This document shows positions 1 to 9,649 of a DNA stretch of 31,340 bases, piece after piece. A program made the position numbers and the translations under genes. The stretch lies in contig BFEA01000257.1 in the NCBI GenBank assembly GCA_003427395.1, positions 226,822-258,161 of the forward strand, read 5' to 3'. Within the stretch, counting starts at the first letter, position 1, and each line of letters starts with the position of its first letter. The DNA is from Chara braunii (Eukaryota > Streptophyta > Charophyceae > Charales > Characeae). Under the pieces are notes generated by a model, which searched no databases, was not told where the DNA came from, and worked only from the letters and a program-made list of their open reading frames with translations.

Positions 1-182
1 ATATCTCTGAGTCTTGTGTGGGCGCATGTCGCCAGTATGCTGCGTTGCTGTTTACATGCATGAAAAGTGTGTTTGAAAACGAGTATGATTGCACCTGCTG
101 ATGATGTATGCATGCCATGTGCTTGCCTGCTGAATTCTGGGTCGTAATCAGAGTCCCTGTGCCAACTCTGGTGGCCGTTTGT

Positions 183-248
183 GTCTTTGCATCGGACAAG
201 GACAAGGTAGAAATCGTCTTTGCATCGGACAAGGACAAGGTAGAAATA
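183..248 (+). repeat. 33-bp tandem duplication (11-aa repeat)
   Basis: A 33-bp unit beginning GTCTTTGCATCGGACAAGG occurs twice in direct tandem (183-215 and 216-248) with essentially no divergence. The length is a multiple of three. In the open frame 108-323 it encodes FASDKDKVEIV twice in a row. The frame is only 71 codons and matches nothing I recognise, so this is recorded as a recent tandem duplication and not as a gene. Confidence 0.85.
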
Positions 249-561
249 GTAGAGGTTCGGGGACAGGGCGAAAAGGTAGCTGCGGAGACATACTTGGATG
301 AGAAGGATGGCCAGTGGGTTTAGTAGAATTTGTTAGGGACCTGGTAGGGATTCCGGGCCACGTTGGCAAGACCTAGAAGGGTCTGATATCTGTGCATAAG
401 ACAGGGACAAGGTAGAAACAGTGGATTCAGGGACAAGACTGAAAGTTAGCCACAGGGACATAGTGGGGTTGGAAGGATGGCCAGGGGAATAGGTAGGATT
501 TGTTAGGGACCTGTCAGGGATTTTCCCCCATGTCGGCAAGGCCTAGAAGGGTCTGATAGCT
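227..561 (+). repeat. Two-copy degenerate tandem repeat, period about 170 bp
   Basis: Two diverged copies share landmarks in the same order: GGACAAGGTAGAAA, GGATGGCCAG, ATTTGTTAGGGACCTG, and GGCAAG.CCTAGAAGGGTCTGATA. The last landmark sits at about 365-388 and again at 535-558, giving a period of 170 bp. Stop codons and indels differ between the copies, so coding is unlikely. No terminal inverted repeats or target duplications are seen. Confidence 0.75.
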
Positions 562-852
562 TGCCAAGAGGTCGTGATGGCTAGGTCCGAATGTAGGTAG
601 CTTGTAGGGATAGATTTGGGCCCTGCCATGATGTTTTTGCCAAAAGAGGGGAACAGCTGGTAGGCTAGTGCACTCAAGGGACCCTGGGGAGGCTGGTATT
701 GCCTCGGCCAAGAGGTACTGGAGGCGGGGAAGTAGAGAATATACCATATGGTGCAATGAGCAGTCCGCTCACCACCCAACAGTCATGCTGCTGCTCTGCC
801 CAGCACGAGGAACCCACTGCAAACCACCACCAAATGAACTTGAAACATGCAG

Positions 853-989
853 AATTCTCACAGAAGATTCACATCAACATTGCAATGACAAGTCAACACC
901 AAGAAGATGAAATCGCCTCCGAAACACTTTTTATAATACAAGAACTGAGTTTGATTACAATGGCCGCTATCGCCAATGAACCCGAACAG
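853..989 (+). CDS. Candidate host exon, unknown protein (partial)
   Basis: An open frame (codons starting at positions divisible by 3) runs through here and ends at a good splice donor, GAACAG|GTAAGC, after 989, in phase 0. It ends with the peptide MAAIANEPEQ. Possible acceptors lie at 851-852 (ATGCAG) and 861-863 (TCACAG). The following (CT)n tract would then be intronic. No domain is recognised. The evidence is only an open frame plus a splice-like boundary, and it could be chance. Confidence 0.25.
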
Positions 990-999
990 GTAAGCCCAC

Positions 1000-1166
<167 letters not shown>

Positions 1167-1380
1167 CACTCTCACTTCCTGAATACACTCGTCTTCCTGC
1201 CTACGTCGTCTACCTTCGATGTTGCGGCCATGGCAGCATCTTCCTCCTCAACTACCCTCACTATGGTGCCGCCCTTCGTTTTCAACCTTCACTCGACTGT
1301 CCAACACGTTGGTCGCACAAGCGCTACAGCAGAGCTTGCGTAACATGCGAATTGACAAGTGATCTGATGAAGCACTGCAG

Positions 1381-1433
1381 CAACTATAAATAGCAGCTGA
1401 GTGAATCAACTATAAATAGCAGTTGAAGTGAAT
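1381..1433 (+). promoter_or_regulatory. Tandem-duplicated TATAAATAG block
   Basis: A 26-bp unit CAACTATAAATAGCAGCTGA is repeated (1381 and 1407) with one or two differences, so two perfect plant-type TATA boxes (TATAAATAG) lie 26 bp apart on the plus strand. TATAAATA is the consensus RNA polymerase II TATA element. No convincing gene follows within 150 bp, so this may be a remnant element promoter or a chance duplication. Confidence 0.35.
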
Positions 1434-2270
1434 TGTTGTTGGCTCCGGACCGGTACCGGTCGATGTGGCCTGTCGGCTGCAGTATGTCAGTTCTGGAACT
1501 TACCGGACTTGCCCAGGATGGTGCTGCAAAATTGGACTTTGGGACTGCAGACTTTTCTTGTCGAGTACCAGCCTTCGACTTCTAACGGCCTAACTACCGG
1601 TCCCTATGGACCTGGACCTGGGACCTACGGGAACCAACTGGGACTGGGCTGACGTGGGACTCTGGGACCGGGACTTGGGACATGATCACAGCGTGAAATC
1701 CTTTCACCAGAATGAGAGTGAGGGGGAGCACTTGGAAGTGGACGAGGAGCTTACTGGCAAGAAAGACCTCCGTGGCTATCAAGTAGTAGTGGGAGGTAGG
1801 AGAAGCCCTAGGCCATGGAGGTAGAGAGAGCGACCTTCCAGTTGTGCTTTGGATTTAAGTAGAGGTTTAGGTGGGAATCAATAAAGATACTCACCTTTGG
1901 CTACGGTGGTCCTAGATCTTTTCTTCCTAGTTGACGCTGCATCATGGAGGCCCTTGTTGGTCCACCGGCTGGTCATGGACTTCATCAGAGCGTAGTTATG
2001 GTGGTAGCGTAGAGGAGAGGTATAAAGAGTAGTTTGCCTTTGAACATCTGTGCCAGTCATGGGTGACCCACCATATCCAGTAGCAATACCAAGTGGAGTG
2101 GAGTGGGGGAGTGAAGGAGATCTTGTTCTACAGTGGTATGCACTTTTCAGGGTTGAGGGGGTTAACTGGGGCTGAAAAGTGGGGGTCCCTGTTAACTGCT
2201 TATGGACAAAGTGGAGGAGATGATGAGAACGAGATGGTGGTGGGAGTCGAGGGGGGAAATGACATTGTTT

Positions 2271-2396
2271 CCAGCTTCTTCTTCTTCTTCCTCTGTCCTT
2301 TCTTCTTTCTCCCTTCTTTCTTCCTCTTCCTCCTTCCTTCTTCCTTCTTTCTTTCCTTCTTCTTCTTCTTCTTCTTCTTCTTCTTCTTCTTCTTCT
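2271..2396 (+). repeat. Polypyrimidine tract with (TTC)n microsatellite
   Basis: Imperfect T/C-rich sequence leads into a pure run of TTC triplets (about 2359-2395). Poly-Glu, poly-Arg, poly-Ser and poly-Phe open frames on both strands, including the 198-codon minus-strand frame at 1878-2474, are products of this tract. Confidence 0.95.
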
Positions 2397-2481
2397 GTAC
2401 TCATTTCTGTTTGAATTTTGAGGAATGGCATTGAATGACATTTGAGTTTTGCAACATGAAATGGACAAGATCATAGCAATT

Positions 2482-2493
2482 TGGTATCAGAGC
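2482..2493 (+). promoter_or_regulatory. Primer-binding site for initiator tRNA-Met (LTR retrotransposon remnant)
   Basis: TGGTATCAGAGC is the classic plant LTR-retrotransposon primer-binding site, complementary to the 3' end of initiator tRNA-Met. In intact elements it follows the 5' LTR directly. Here CA occurs 3 bp upstream (477-478), a possible LTR end. I found no second LTR copy and no recognisable gag downstream, so only the site supports an element. The LTR could include part of the TTC-rich tract. Confidence 0.55.
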
Positions 2494-2624
2494 TTTACTT
2501 ACATGCTGTTGAGAGGTGAACAATCCGAGGTGATCAGGGCAAATTAATATCGGGTTAGGACTGCATGAAGTTGAAGTGGGGTGACTGGATTGAGGTGGGA
2601 GCAAAAGTAGGTTGGCGAGATGAA

Positions 2625-2663
2625 GAGGGGGGGGGGCGGGGGGGGGAAGGGGAGGAGGAGAGG
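2625..2663 (+). other. G-rich tract with quadruplex potential
   Basis: Runs of up to ten G separated by single C or AA/A spacers, followed by GGAGGAGGAG. At least four G-runs of three or more fit the usual G-quadruplex pattern. No function is visible. It may be low-complexity leader sequence of the retroelement whose primer site lies 130 bp upstream. Confidence 0.6.
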
Positions 2664-3180
2664 GTCTTAGTCCGATTGGAGGGGACGGGCGGAAGGAACT
2701 TTCACATCAGTAGTAGATCTGGGGGAAAGAGGAGTTCACCAGCAAGGCTTCTTCGTTAATGGCGAAGGAGGGAGCCATAGCTCCAGAGGTTCAAGAGAGA
2801 GGCAACAACCTTCAAGTACTTTACTTGTAGCGAGGGATGCGCTGCTGGCGTGTGGAAATCCCAATTAGTCAAGAGTACGGTAGTGGATGTTGGGGCAGCT
2901 CATTAGGGAGAGAGAGATAGGAGATAGACATGACAAAGTAGAGGGGGGTGTATGCTACTCCTCTCAAGTGTTGATCAGCTACTGCAATGGGGGAGACGGG
3001 AGGTAGACAGAACAAAGTGGAGTGGGGTGCATGCTACTGGGATTCCCTGCGATGGGTCGATGGCTGACCATCAACCGAGACAACTGACACAGAATAGACA
3101 TGAGAACGGAACGGCGGACAAGGGGTCATTCACAGCATGTTAAGATTATTACTTTAATAATAGAGAAGATATGATAGATA

Positions 3181-3636
3181 TTGAAATGCTGCAGTCATCG
3201 GTTGTTGTCGGTCAATTTTTGGGATCTCATACCAGTTGTTGGGATGGCTTGCAGGTTGCAGCATGGAGCCTTACAATGGCTGGGGCTCGCAGCTGTGGAC
3301 ATCCCTGAACATGTCTATCTGATTGTGACAGTATCGCTTTCAGCAACTAGGAAGTGGGGAAGGTATTTGAATAGAATTCAACGTGGGGATGCAGAGGGGT
3401 TAAGAGAGAAAGGACGGCTGGTTTGTCTGTTGTGTGAAAAGTTGGGGGAAGCGGTCGCTGGAGAAGGAGAAACCATCGACTGGAAGCGATGGATGGACTT
3501 GCATGTGACGAACCGAGTTTGCAGTGTGAGCCTGATCTGCAGCAGAATGCGGAAGAGGTGGCGCGTGAAGCGGCGGTGCCCATCCCTTCTCAGAGATCTT
3601 TATGCCTGCGTTGTCCGTCCATGTACATTATTTTAA
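3181..3636 (+). CDS. Uncharacterised open frame overlapping candidate exon
   Basis: A 151-codon open frame from ATG at 3181 with mixed amino-acid composition (for example MACRLQHGALQWLGLAAVD) and no low-complexity repeat. It overlaps the 3489-3906 frame by about 150 bp in a different phase. One reading is that the true coding sequence changes phase near 3440-3500 through a short intron or a frameshift. A possible donor AAG|GTATTT lies at 3362/3363, but no acceptor in matching phase was found. No family is recognised. Confidence 0.25.
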   Translation: MKCCSHRLLSVNFWDLIPVVGMACRLQHGALQWLGLAAVDIPEHVYLIVTVSLSATRKWGRYLNRIQRGDAEGLREKGRLVCLLCEKLGEAVAGEGETIDWKRWMDLHVTNRVCSVSLICSRMRKRWRVKRRCPSLLRDLYACVVRPCTLF

Positions 3637-3906
3637 AGCTTCACAGTGAACAGCCTTTAGATAAACGAGGAGGTTTGGGCAGCAAATTCAAGAAAATTGT
3701 GAGCTCATTATTGTTGTCGTCTCTGAAAAGCAGGGCCCGTCAGTGTGGACCTGATGAAGCTATCCCCGTTTTTGAGTTCGTGATGTATGAACCAGAAAGT
3801 CTGAAGGCCATAATTCGTTGTGCGAGGGAGGACGCAAGTACTATCTGGGCAGCAGCAGCACTTGTAACTGTGTATGACGGCATGCGGGTGCGGCTGGAGG
3901 TTGTAG
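3489..3906 (+). CDS. Candidate host exon of an unknown gene
   Basis: This frame encodes about 139 residues of balanced composition with no simple repeats, unlike most frames here: an acidic N-terminal part, then a mixed hydrophobic/charged stretch (SKFKKIVSSLLLSS, VFEFVMYEPESLKAIIRCA). It ends at a strong donor, TGTAG|GTATGT (3907-3912), in phase 1; reading on adds only about 23 residues before a stop. The next candidate exon (4825-4871) begins in the matching phase. I do not recognise a family, and the start is uncertain because an upstream stop lies at 3435. Confidence 0.35.
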
Positions 3907-3960
3907 GTATGTCTCCATTCTTGGTGTCCTTAGCAAACGACACCCGTCGTTTCTGTCAAA

Positions 3961-4330
3961 GACTTGTCTCGCCGTAGAACTTTTGTCCGACTGGCAGACT
4001 TGTTCTGCTGCGTCTTCTGCTGAAGGCTGAGAGCGTAGCCGCCCACCCTGGTGATTAGAGCAAGGGCTGGTCATCGCAATCAGATCGCTTTGCCCTTTCT
4101 TTTTTTTTCTTTTTTTTTGTCTCCACGCTAGACTATGATCTGCTTGTGTCACCATAGAACTTTTGTCCGACTGGCAGACTTGTTCTCCTGCGTTCTCAGC
4201 CTTCCACCTACCCTGGTGATTAGAGCAAGGGCTGGTGATCACAATCCGATTGCTTTGCACTTTCTTCTTCTTCTTCTTCTTCTTCTTCTTCTTCTTCTTC
4301 TTCTTCTTTTCACCCTAGGCTATGATCTAC
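3961..4330 (+). repeat. 180-bp tandem duplication with diverged microsatellite
   Basis: Two copies (about 3961-4140 and 4141-4330) share TAGAACTTTTGTCCGACTGG at 3975 and 4155, CCCTGGTGATTAGAGCAAGG, and the end CTA.ACTATGATCT.CT or similar. At the same position copy 1 carries an interrupted T-run (about 4098-4120) and copy 2 carries a pure CTT repeat (4263-4308). Copy 1 also holds about 16 bp absent from copy 2. Open frames crossing both copies are artefacts. Confidence 0.85.
4261..4310 (+). repeat. (CTT)n microsatellite
   Basis: About 16 uninterrupted CTT triplets, inside the second copy of the 180-bp duplication and replacing a T-rich run in the first copy. Confidence 0.97.
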
Positions 4331-4523
4331 TGGGTGCAGGTCTTATTACATTGGAATAGGAACCTAACCTTCCACACACAAGGAGGCTGTCAAAAACCCT
4401 TTGCGGTAGTGGCTGGGGCAGGATAAACAGCATGACTAGTCTTTTGTGCCGGCTGTCTGAATAGGTTTGGTGGGGAAGCTGAGCAGGCCTTTGGTTTTGT
4501 TTCTGTTTCGCTTCTGGTTAATG

Positions 4524-4609
4524 GAGAATCCAGAGTTATTGGACGTTTTGTTTTCCTTTTTTCTGTGAGAATCCAGAGTTATTGGACGTTTCGTTTTCCT
4601 TTTTTCTGT
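4524..4609 (+). repeat. 43-bp perfect-register tandem repeat (2 copies)
   Basis: GAGAATCCAGAGTTATTGGA followed by CGTTTTGTTTTCCTTTTTTC is present at 4524 and again at 4567. The only clear difference is one T/C change, so this is a recent tandem duplication. Confidence 0.9.
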
Positions 4610-4824
4610 GTGTGTCGCATGCTTGCACACAGAGTTGTACAAATCTTTGCTGTCTATCACTGTTCTTTTCCATATCTTTGGGACCGCCTTGGGGCCACCT
4701 AAGACCAGTTGAAAATGGGTCAGTTTGCATGAATCTACGCCTTCGCACAGTTCAGCCTGACGCTTGTTAGGTTACTGTGTTGTTCAGCTGCATTACCAAG
4801 AATCTGGCAGAATTGTATATGCAG

Positions 4825-4871
4825 GCAAGTCAGAAATGGCGGTGAAAAGTACCGTTTTCAGTCTGGGACAG
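4825..4871 (+). CDS. Candidate 47-bp internal exon
   Basis: Bounded by an acceptor TTGTATATGCAG|GC and a donor GGGACAG|GTATGC. It supplies two bases that complete a phase-1 codon left by the 3489-3906 candidate exon (G plus GC gives Gly), followed by fifteen open codons KSEMAVKSTVFSLGQ, ending in phase 0. Splice signals and phase agree, but the exon is very short and unrecognised, so it rests on inference alone. Confidence 0.25.
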
Positions 4872-5162
4872 GTATGCGGTTGGGATCATACATGGCACGT
4901 CAGATGCACTGGTGGTGCATTGATCTCCTGATATGTCCATTGGGCGGGTAAGTCGATCTGAGCCGGTCTGCAGTAATCCACTGGAGTTGGAAAGGGTGGG
5001 TGCCGTCTCCAAATGTCGAATGCCAGGTCCACGGTTACTCTCTAACAGTCTTGCTCAAGGGATGCTGTACCAAAATCGGAGGCCTGCAGCGTCTTTTGTG
5101 CTCGGAGCTTGTAGTTCACTTGTTGATTCTATTTGATGGTTTGGTGGCCCCGTCATCTTCAG

Positions 5163-5192
5163 GACATTGCCACCACACTGGGTACCAAATAA
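5163..5192 (+). CDS. Candidate short terminal exon
   Basis: Follows a pyrimidine-containing acceptor CCCCGTCATCTTCAG. In phase 0, the phase left by the candidate exon ending at 4871, it encodes DIATTLGTK and then TAA at 5190-5192. If spliced to the two upstream candidate exons it would end an unknown plus-strand gene. A longer unrelated frame also crosses this area, so this is weak. Confidence 0.18.
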   Translation, partial: DIATTLGTK

Positions 5193-5274
5193 TAGCCCCT
5201 CAACAGCTGCCCACAACGCTTTCACAAAGGATCCACCGCAACACAAGAAGACATGAGACAACATCATGAGGTGC

Positions 5275-5304
5275 ACAAACACACAAACACACACACGGAC
5301 ACAC

Positions 5305-5357
<53 letters not shown>
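5275..5357 (+). repeat. (CA)n microsatellite
   Basis: ACACAAACACAC imperfect start, then more than 25 pure CA units. Cys/Val-rich open frames on the minus strand come from this tract. Confidence 0.97.
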
Positions 5358-5360
<3 letters not shown>

Positions 5361-5439
5361 GAAAATATAGATAACCACAAACAAGCGTGCGTCAAACCAA
5401 GGACAGAACAACACTGGCATCCATAGAACAAACTGTGGA

Positions 5440-5575
5440 TGAAACAGTTTGTCACAGCCCCTCATTTGTTGTCCTCTTCTCCCTCTCTCCTTCCGGTTTA
5501 CCGGGCATATATATATATATATATGACGATATATATATTTATATATGATATATATGTATATATGTATATATCTGG
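5440..5575 (+). repeat. Dispersed repeat, copy A, with (AT)n tract
   Basis: Shares CAGTTTGTCACAGCCCCTC and TTGTTGTCCTCTTCTCCCTC, then a GGTTTACCGGGC motif that runs straight into alternating AT. The same series occurs at about 5870-6085 and, inverted, at about 16860-17080. The AT run begins at the same internal place in each copy, so the family appears to carry a built-in microsatellite seed. Confidence 0.8.
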
Positions 5576-5865
5576 AGTGTATTTTTTGGCTGTGACAGAC
5601 CTTTCTTTGTTTCGTGGGTGTTTTGCTTGCTTGTGATGGGGTGTGAACCGACAGTCTGTAGAGTTTTCCATCTGGTGTGGGTGAGTGATAGTCTGCTTTG
5701 ACTTTTGCCACAGGTACCTTAGGTCAGTGGCTGGTGCCCACCTCAGGGTATCAGTTTTCGGGCAGTCGTTGATGCTTAGCCACAGCCGGGGTTAAGGTGG
5801 ATTATCACTTACAGTGTAATCAGTTTGGGGATTCTGCAGACTGTTGAGGGTTCAGCCTCATGATG

Positions 5866-6085
5866 AGTCGGTGAAACTCTGACAAAACAGTTTGCCACAG
5901 CCCCTCGTTTGTTGTCCTCTTCTCCCTCTCTGCCTACGGTTTACGGGGCAGCTCTGTTTGACTATATATATATATATATATCATACTTGCGGAGCACTGG
6001 TGCGGTGTGGCATGCCGTGCGTGTGCGCCATGCGCAAATTAGTGCTGCGTTAATGATGCGCGCAATTTTTTTTTTTTTTCTTTCT
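5866..6085 (+). repeat. Dispersed repeat, copy B, with (AT)n and GC-rich tail
   Basis: Starts near GGTGAAACTCTGACAAAACAG, continues through the shared pyrimidine-rich block and CGGTTTACGGGGCAGCTCTG, then (AT)n at about 5963-5982, CATACTTGCGGAGCAC, a GCGC-rich segment and a T-run near 6067-6080. Copy C matches this order on the opposite strand. No terminal inverted repeat or target duplication was found. Confidence 0.8.
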
Positions 6086-6109
6086 ATGTGGGGTATGTGT
6101 CTGTATATA

Positions 6110-6112
6110 TAT

Positions 6113-6184
<72 letters not shown>
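6110..6184 (+). repeat. (TA)n then (AG)n microsatellite
   Basis: A short TATATATATA run (from about 6103) passes directly into about 34 AG units. Open frames rich in Arg/Glu or Leu/Ser across it are artefacts. Confidence 0.97.
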
Positions 6185-6185
<1 letters not shown>

Positions 6186-6631
6186 AGTTAAGCCCCCTTT
6201 CATATATATCAGAGGGCCCCGGCAAGGAAATCGAGTGGTCCCTCCAGTATGTTGGCAAGGTCCTATCCCCACGGAGGGATGGGCGCCGAATTTCCAAAAG
6301 TGTGGAAAACCCAAAAATGTACAGTTTTGATTCAAATTCAGCTCTATGTTTCAGCAGTTACGGGTTGCTAACGTAGCTAGGCCATTTTGGTCTCTGGACG
6401 TGATTCTCGCTGAATGTGTGAAACTAGGACAAGTCTTCTGCTAGAACATGGAACCATATGCCGCCATATGTTCTGTCATGTGTGCATGTGGTGAGTAGTG
6501 GTCCCCAGGGCCACTGCACGTATTCGAAAGAAAAAGGAAAAAAAGAGAATCACGATCAGAGATCTGGCCCAGCTGAGTTAATAACCCATAACTGCTGAAA
6601 CACAGACCTGAAAGCACGCCATCTAGGATAT

Positions 6632-7661
6632 ATGGAACACCGATGGCAGGGAGTCAAACTCTCTAAACACAACATGGAAGGTGCAATGGATGCAAGGTTC
6701 TTCGCAATGGACAAAGCAAAGGCAGGAAGATCGGTAATTGAGGCCTTCGAAGACCCTGAATGTAACCATGACCCCTTACACACATCCACAGCAGCCTGCA
6801 CAAAAAATATCAAGGGACTTCTACCAGGCCCTATTCACAGCGGAATGTGGAAACTTACTGCACAACGAATGGAGGAAATTGAAGAATTATTGTGCCCATT
6901 AAACAAAACACTCAAAGAGCAACAAAGAGAAGATGTAGACAAGCCTCTAACAAAAGAGGAAGTATGGACAGCGTTATAATTACAGTCTAGGCAACAGGCG
7001 AGACAGGGGAAATAGTGAGTCAGGGAGTACTGATGCTCCTGTACAAATAAGGGGAAAGGGCCAACATTAGGACTTACAGACCCATCACCTTGCTCACAGT
7101 AGTATATAAATTAATGGCTAAAGCCCTAACTAACCTTATGGTATCAGTCATGATCGACATTCTACACCCTGACCAAACCGGTTTTGTTAAGGGTAGGAAC
7201 ATCCAGGACAATGTCCTCTTTGGTAAATAAAATGATTAAGTTAACAAGACAATCTAAACACAATGCAGCGATTATTTTCATTGACTTTGAGAAAGCATAT
7301 GACCATGTGGACTGGTTCCTAGATAAATGGACCGTGCTTCAGACGTTGGGTAAAAATCCTTCACACGAACGCGGTGACTAGAGTTATGGTGAATGGGACT
7401 CTAGCCCCGCCCATTACTCTCCAAAGGTCAGTCAGGCAAGGCGACCTTATAGCCCCTTACTTGTTCGTCATAGTCATGGAGGCACTGGCAACCAATCTGA
7501 GAAGACATAAGAATATCAAGAAAATTCAAGTGTCTTCAATACCACAGGAGGCAATTCCGGTCTGCTCATTGTTTGCAGATGACTTGACATTAATAATAGA
7601 GGCCTCCCATGAATCAATGGCAGAGATCCAACACATGATGAACCGCTTCTGTAGACTCTGA
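6632..7661 (+). pseudogene. LINE ORF2 reverse transcriptase region (broken)
   Basis: 6632-6979 encodes the linker before the RT, ending LTKEEVWTAL, typical of plant L1 elements. RT motifs follow: TYRPITLLTVVYKLMAKAL (about 7075-7130), DQTGFVKGRNIQDN (about 7171-7212), IIFIDFEKAYDHVDW with the first catalytic Asp (about 7270-7314), RSVRQGDLIAPYLF (about 7426-7467) and SLFADDLTLI with the catalytic FADD (about 7567-7596). Catalytic residues are kept, but stops (for example in NVLFGK.MIK near 7210-7230) and a deletion with frame change near 7330-7380 break the frame. Confidence 0.85.
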
Positions 7662-7662
7662 T

Positions 7663-7968
7663 ATGAAAGTCAAATGGGGAAACAAAACCCTAGGCTGGTG
7701 GATACACCACCAAGGAGTGAGACCCCCGGAAGAACCCAAACTCAAATGGCTTCCAAAGGATGCTCCCATTAGATTACTGGGGGTGCTGATGTCAGCAGAA
7801 GGCAGACTGTCAACTGACACTCTTGAAAAAATGATACTGTGGAAGGACAAACATACCTCATTGATTGGACGCTCCCTAGTAATTAATAGCGTGATACTGA
7901 TCTCCTTGTGGTACAAATCAGCTATTTGGGCATTAGACAAGAACGCCCTTCGCCCTTTGCAGTGTTAG
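7663..7968 (+). pseudogene. LINE ORF2 post-RT (thumb) region (broken)
   Basis: Continues the RT in a third phase. IRLLGVLMSAEG and the following LEKMILWKDKHTSLIGRSLVINSV stretch (quoted in part) match the region of plant LINE ORF2 just after the RT palm, where the family reads like KYLGV followed by W....LS..GR..... The frame stops at 7966-7968, but LINE-like residues (AAFLGRGNHEKS) continue past the stop. Confidence 0.75.
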
Positions 7969-8091
7969 ATAGCCGCCTTCCTAGGGCGAGGAAATCACGA
8001 GAAGAGCATCGTGATCAGCAGAGTGGCTTGATAATCCATAATCCAAACCCAAATTGAAAGGTGGACTAGGCATTATCGATCATTCGATACA

Positions 8092-8275
8092 GACTAAAGC
8101 ATTAGCTATACAATGACTCGAACGTTTACTCTTCAATCTATAATCCACTTGGCCCATCCCAAGACTAAAGCATTAGCTATACAATGACTCTTCACCCGTT
8201 TAGTACCACAAACATTGGAGCAGAGTGACCTGTTGATGTGGCTGAAAAATAGGGCATGGCCCATCCCAAGAAGAG
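8092..8275 (+). repeat. Scrambled internal duplications in the LINE
   Basis: GACTAAAGCATTAGCTATAC followed by AATGACTC occurs at 8092 and 8163 (71 bp apart). TGGCCCATCCCAAG occurs at about 8150 and 8254. The two repeat pairs interleave, suggesting patchwork copying in this copy of the element. Confidence 0.8.
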
Positions 8276-8676
8276 GTGCGCAACATTGTGATCCCCTCCC
8301 CGACTCACCCAGACAAACAGCAAAGGCCGGTGTGCGCAATGAATCCTTTTGGCCTGACCTTATGAAAATATGAAAAAGTCTTCCCTTGTCAGATAGAACT
8401 CCACCACAGAGGTAAGAAGAGGTGGTACGACAACCCTTTTTTATAAACAAATGGCTAGCAGACGCGAAGGGACAAAACCCTCTATTGCATGGACTCCTCG
8501 TGGCAGGGCTGGGTCAGGCGAGGAATAACAAGGATAAAAAACATATGGGATACAGAAAAGAGAAACTGGATTGACCCGGACCAGCCAAGAGAGAGACTAC
8601 GCTACTGTCATTAACCGGAGGAAGCCGTGGAAGCTAGAATCCGCAAGAAAGGTCTATCCTATAGGAATCGGACTGG

Positions 8677-9484
8677 GTGGCGTTGAGGGATCGATCAAGT
8701 GAGGGGGGCAATGTAGTCTACTGCGGGCCAAAAAGATCAATTAGAGTAAACCTCCTCCAAGTAAGTTGGAACGATGTCCTTCAAAGAACCTCTCCGGAAG
8801 AAAAAAAATTATACCAAAAGGAAAAACTATTCAGAACTAGGGTTCTTCATGAAAAAGAGCAATGGATCACCTACCTCCTCTGAGTCTCGGTTCACCAACT
8901 CGCCCTGGACCCGTTAGAATGGTCATGGACAATGTCAGCGGGGAAGGACATAAAATTCACTCCATCATTATATGGCATAACGATAAAATCGCCCTATAGA
9001 CTCCTTAGGCCGAGAATAAACCTTCATGATCGGGTGGAAGCATGCTGGATGAACCACCTAAACATCGACAAGAACAAGGTAGGAGATATAAGGTGGTTTA
9101 GCACGATCAAGGAAAACACAGCAAAATTTGCCTCACTGCAATGGCAGATTGAGCACCGCTGCCTACTGACAAATGATTGGCTGATAGATAGGACAAGCCT
9201 ACAACAGAGAGGGCAAGCCCCGCCCTGGTGTAGGCTATGCACCAGGGCATATATTTTTTTAGTTTCCATTTAGAAAAGTGGCAGAAACAAGTGAACATAT
9301 ATTTTTTCAGTGCCCAGGAGTGTTGTGGTTGTGGACATGGTGGGATAGAATCCGGGAACAACTAGAAACTCAAATCCAGTGGTTGTGGGATTGGAAAGCC
9401 TTGCTGTGCGAATGCTTGGCTAAGGATCACCTGGACGATTTCACCAGCAACATGTTCAAACTGGGACGTAGGGCGGTACTCTAG
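8677..9484 (+). pseudogene. LINE ORF2 C-terminal region with zf-RVT zinc finger (broken)
   Basis: 8932-9273 and 9278-9484 lie in two phases. The first ends with APPWCRLCTRA (a Cys-x2-Cys pair) and the second begins AETSEHIFFQCPGVLWLW (His-x4-Cys), together the zf-RVT pattern found at the C terminus of plant L1-type ORF2 proteins. A run of T near 9251-9258 marks the frameshift between them. A further stretch after 9484 up to the TAG near 9647 may be the last residues. No RNase H domain is seen. Confidence 0.7.
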
Positions 9485-9649
9485 GCCCTCTGACGTTGCA
9501 CATACAAAATGGAAAGAGCAAGACTGAAAGGATCAGAATTCACGGAAAGCATACAACAACAGATCCAAACAGAAATAAGGACAAAGTGGGAGAAGGTTAA
9601 ACCACCAGTACTTCCTAGAGTCATGCTCGTTAATGCCCGAGTATTTTAG

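Noticed and set aside
1878-2474. 198-codon minus-strand ORF
   Set aside because: Its centre is a TTC/GAA repeat giving Arg and Lys/Glu runs; the ends show no recognisable domain.
5859-5879. Hammerhead-ribozyme-like sequence (TGATGAGTC then GTGAAACTC) in dispersed repeat copy B
   Set aside because: The CTGATGA core has the wrong first bases, GAAA is not preceded by a closing stem II base, and copy C replaces the TGATGAG half with an AT run. A degenerate ribozyme is possible but not supported.
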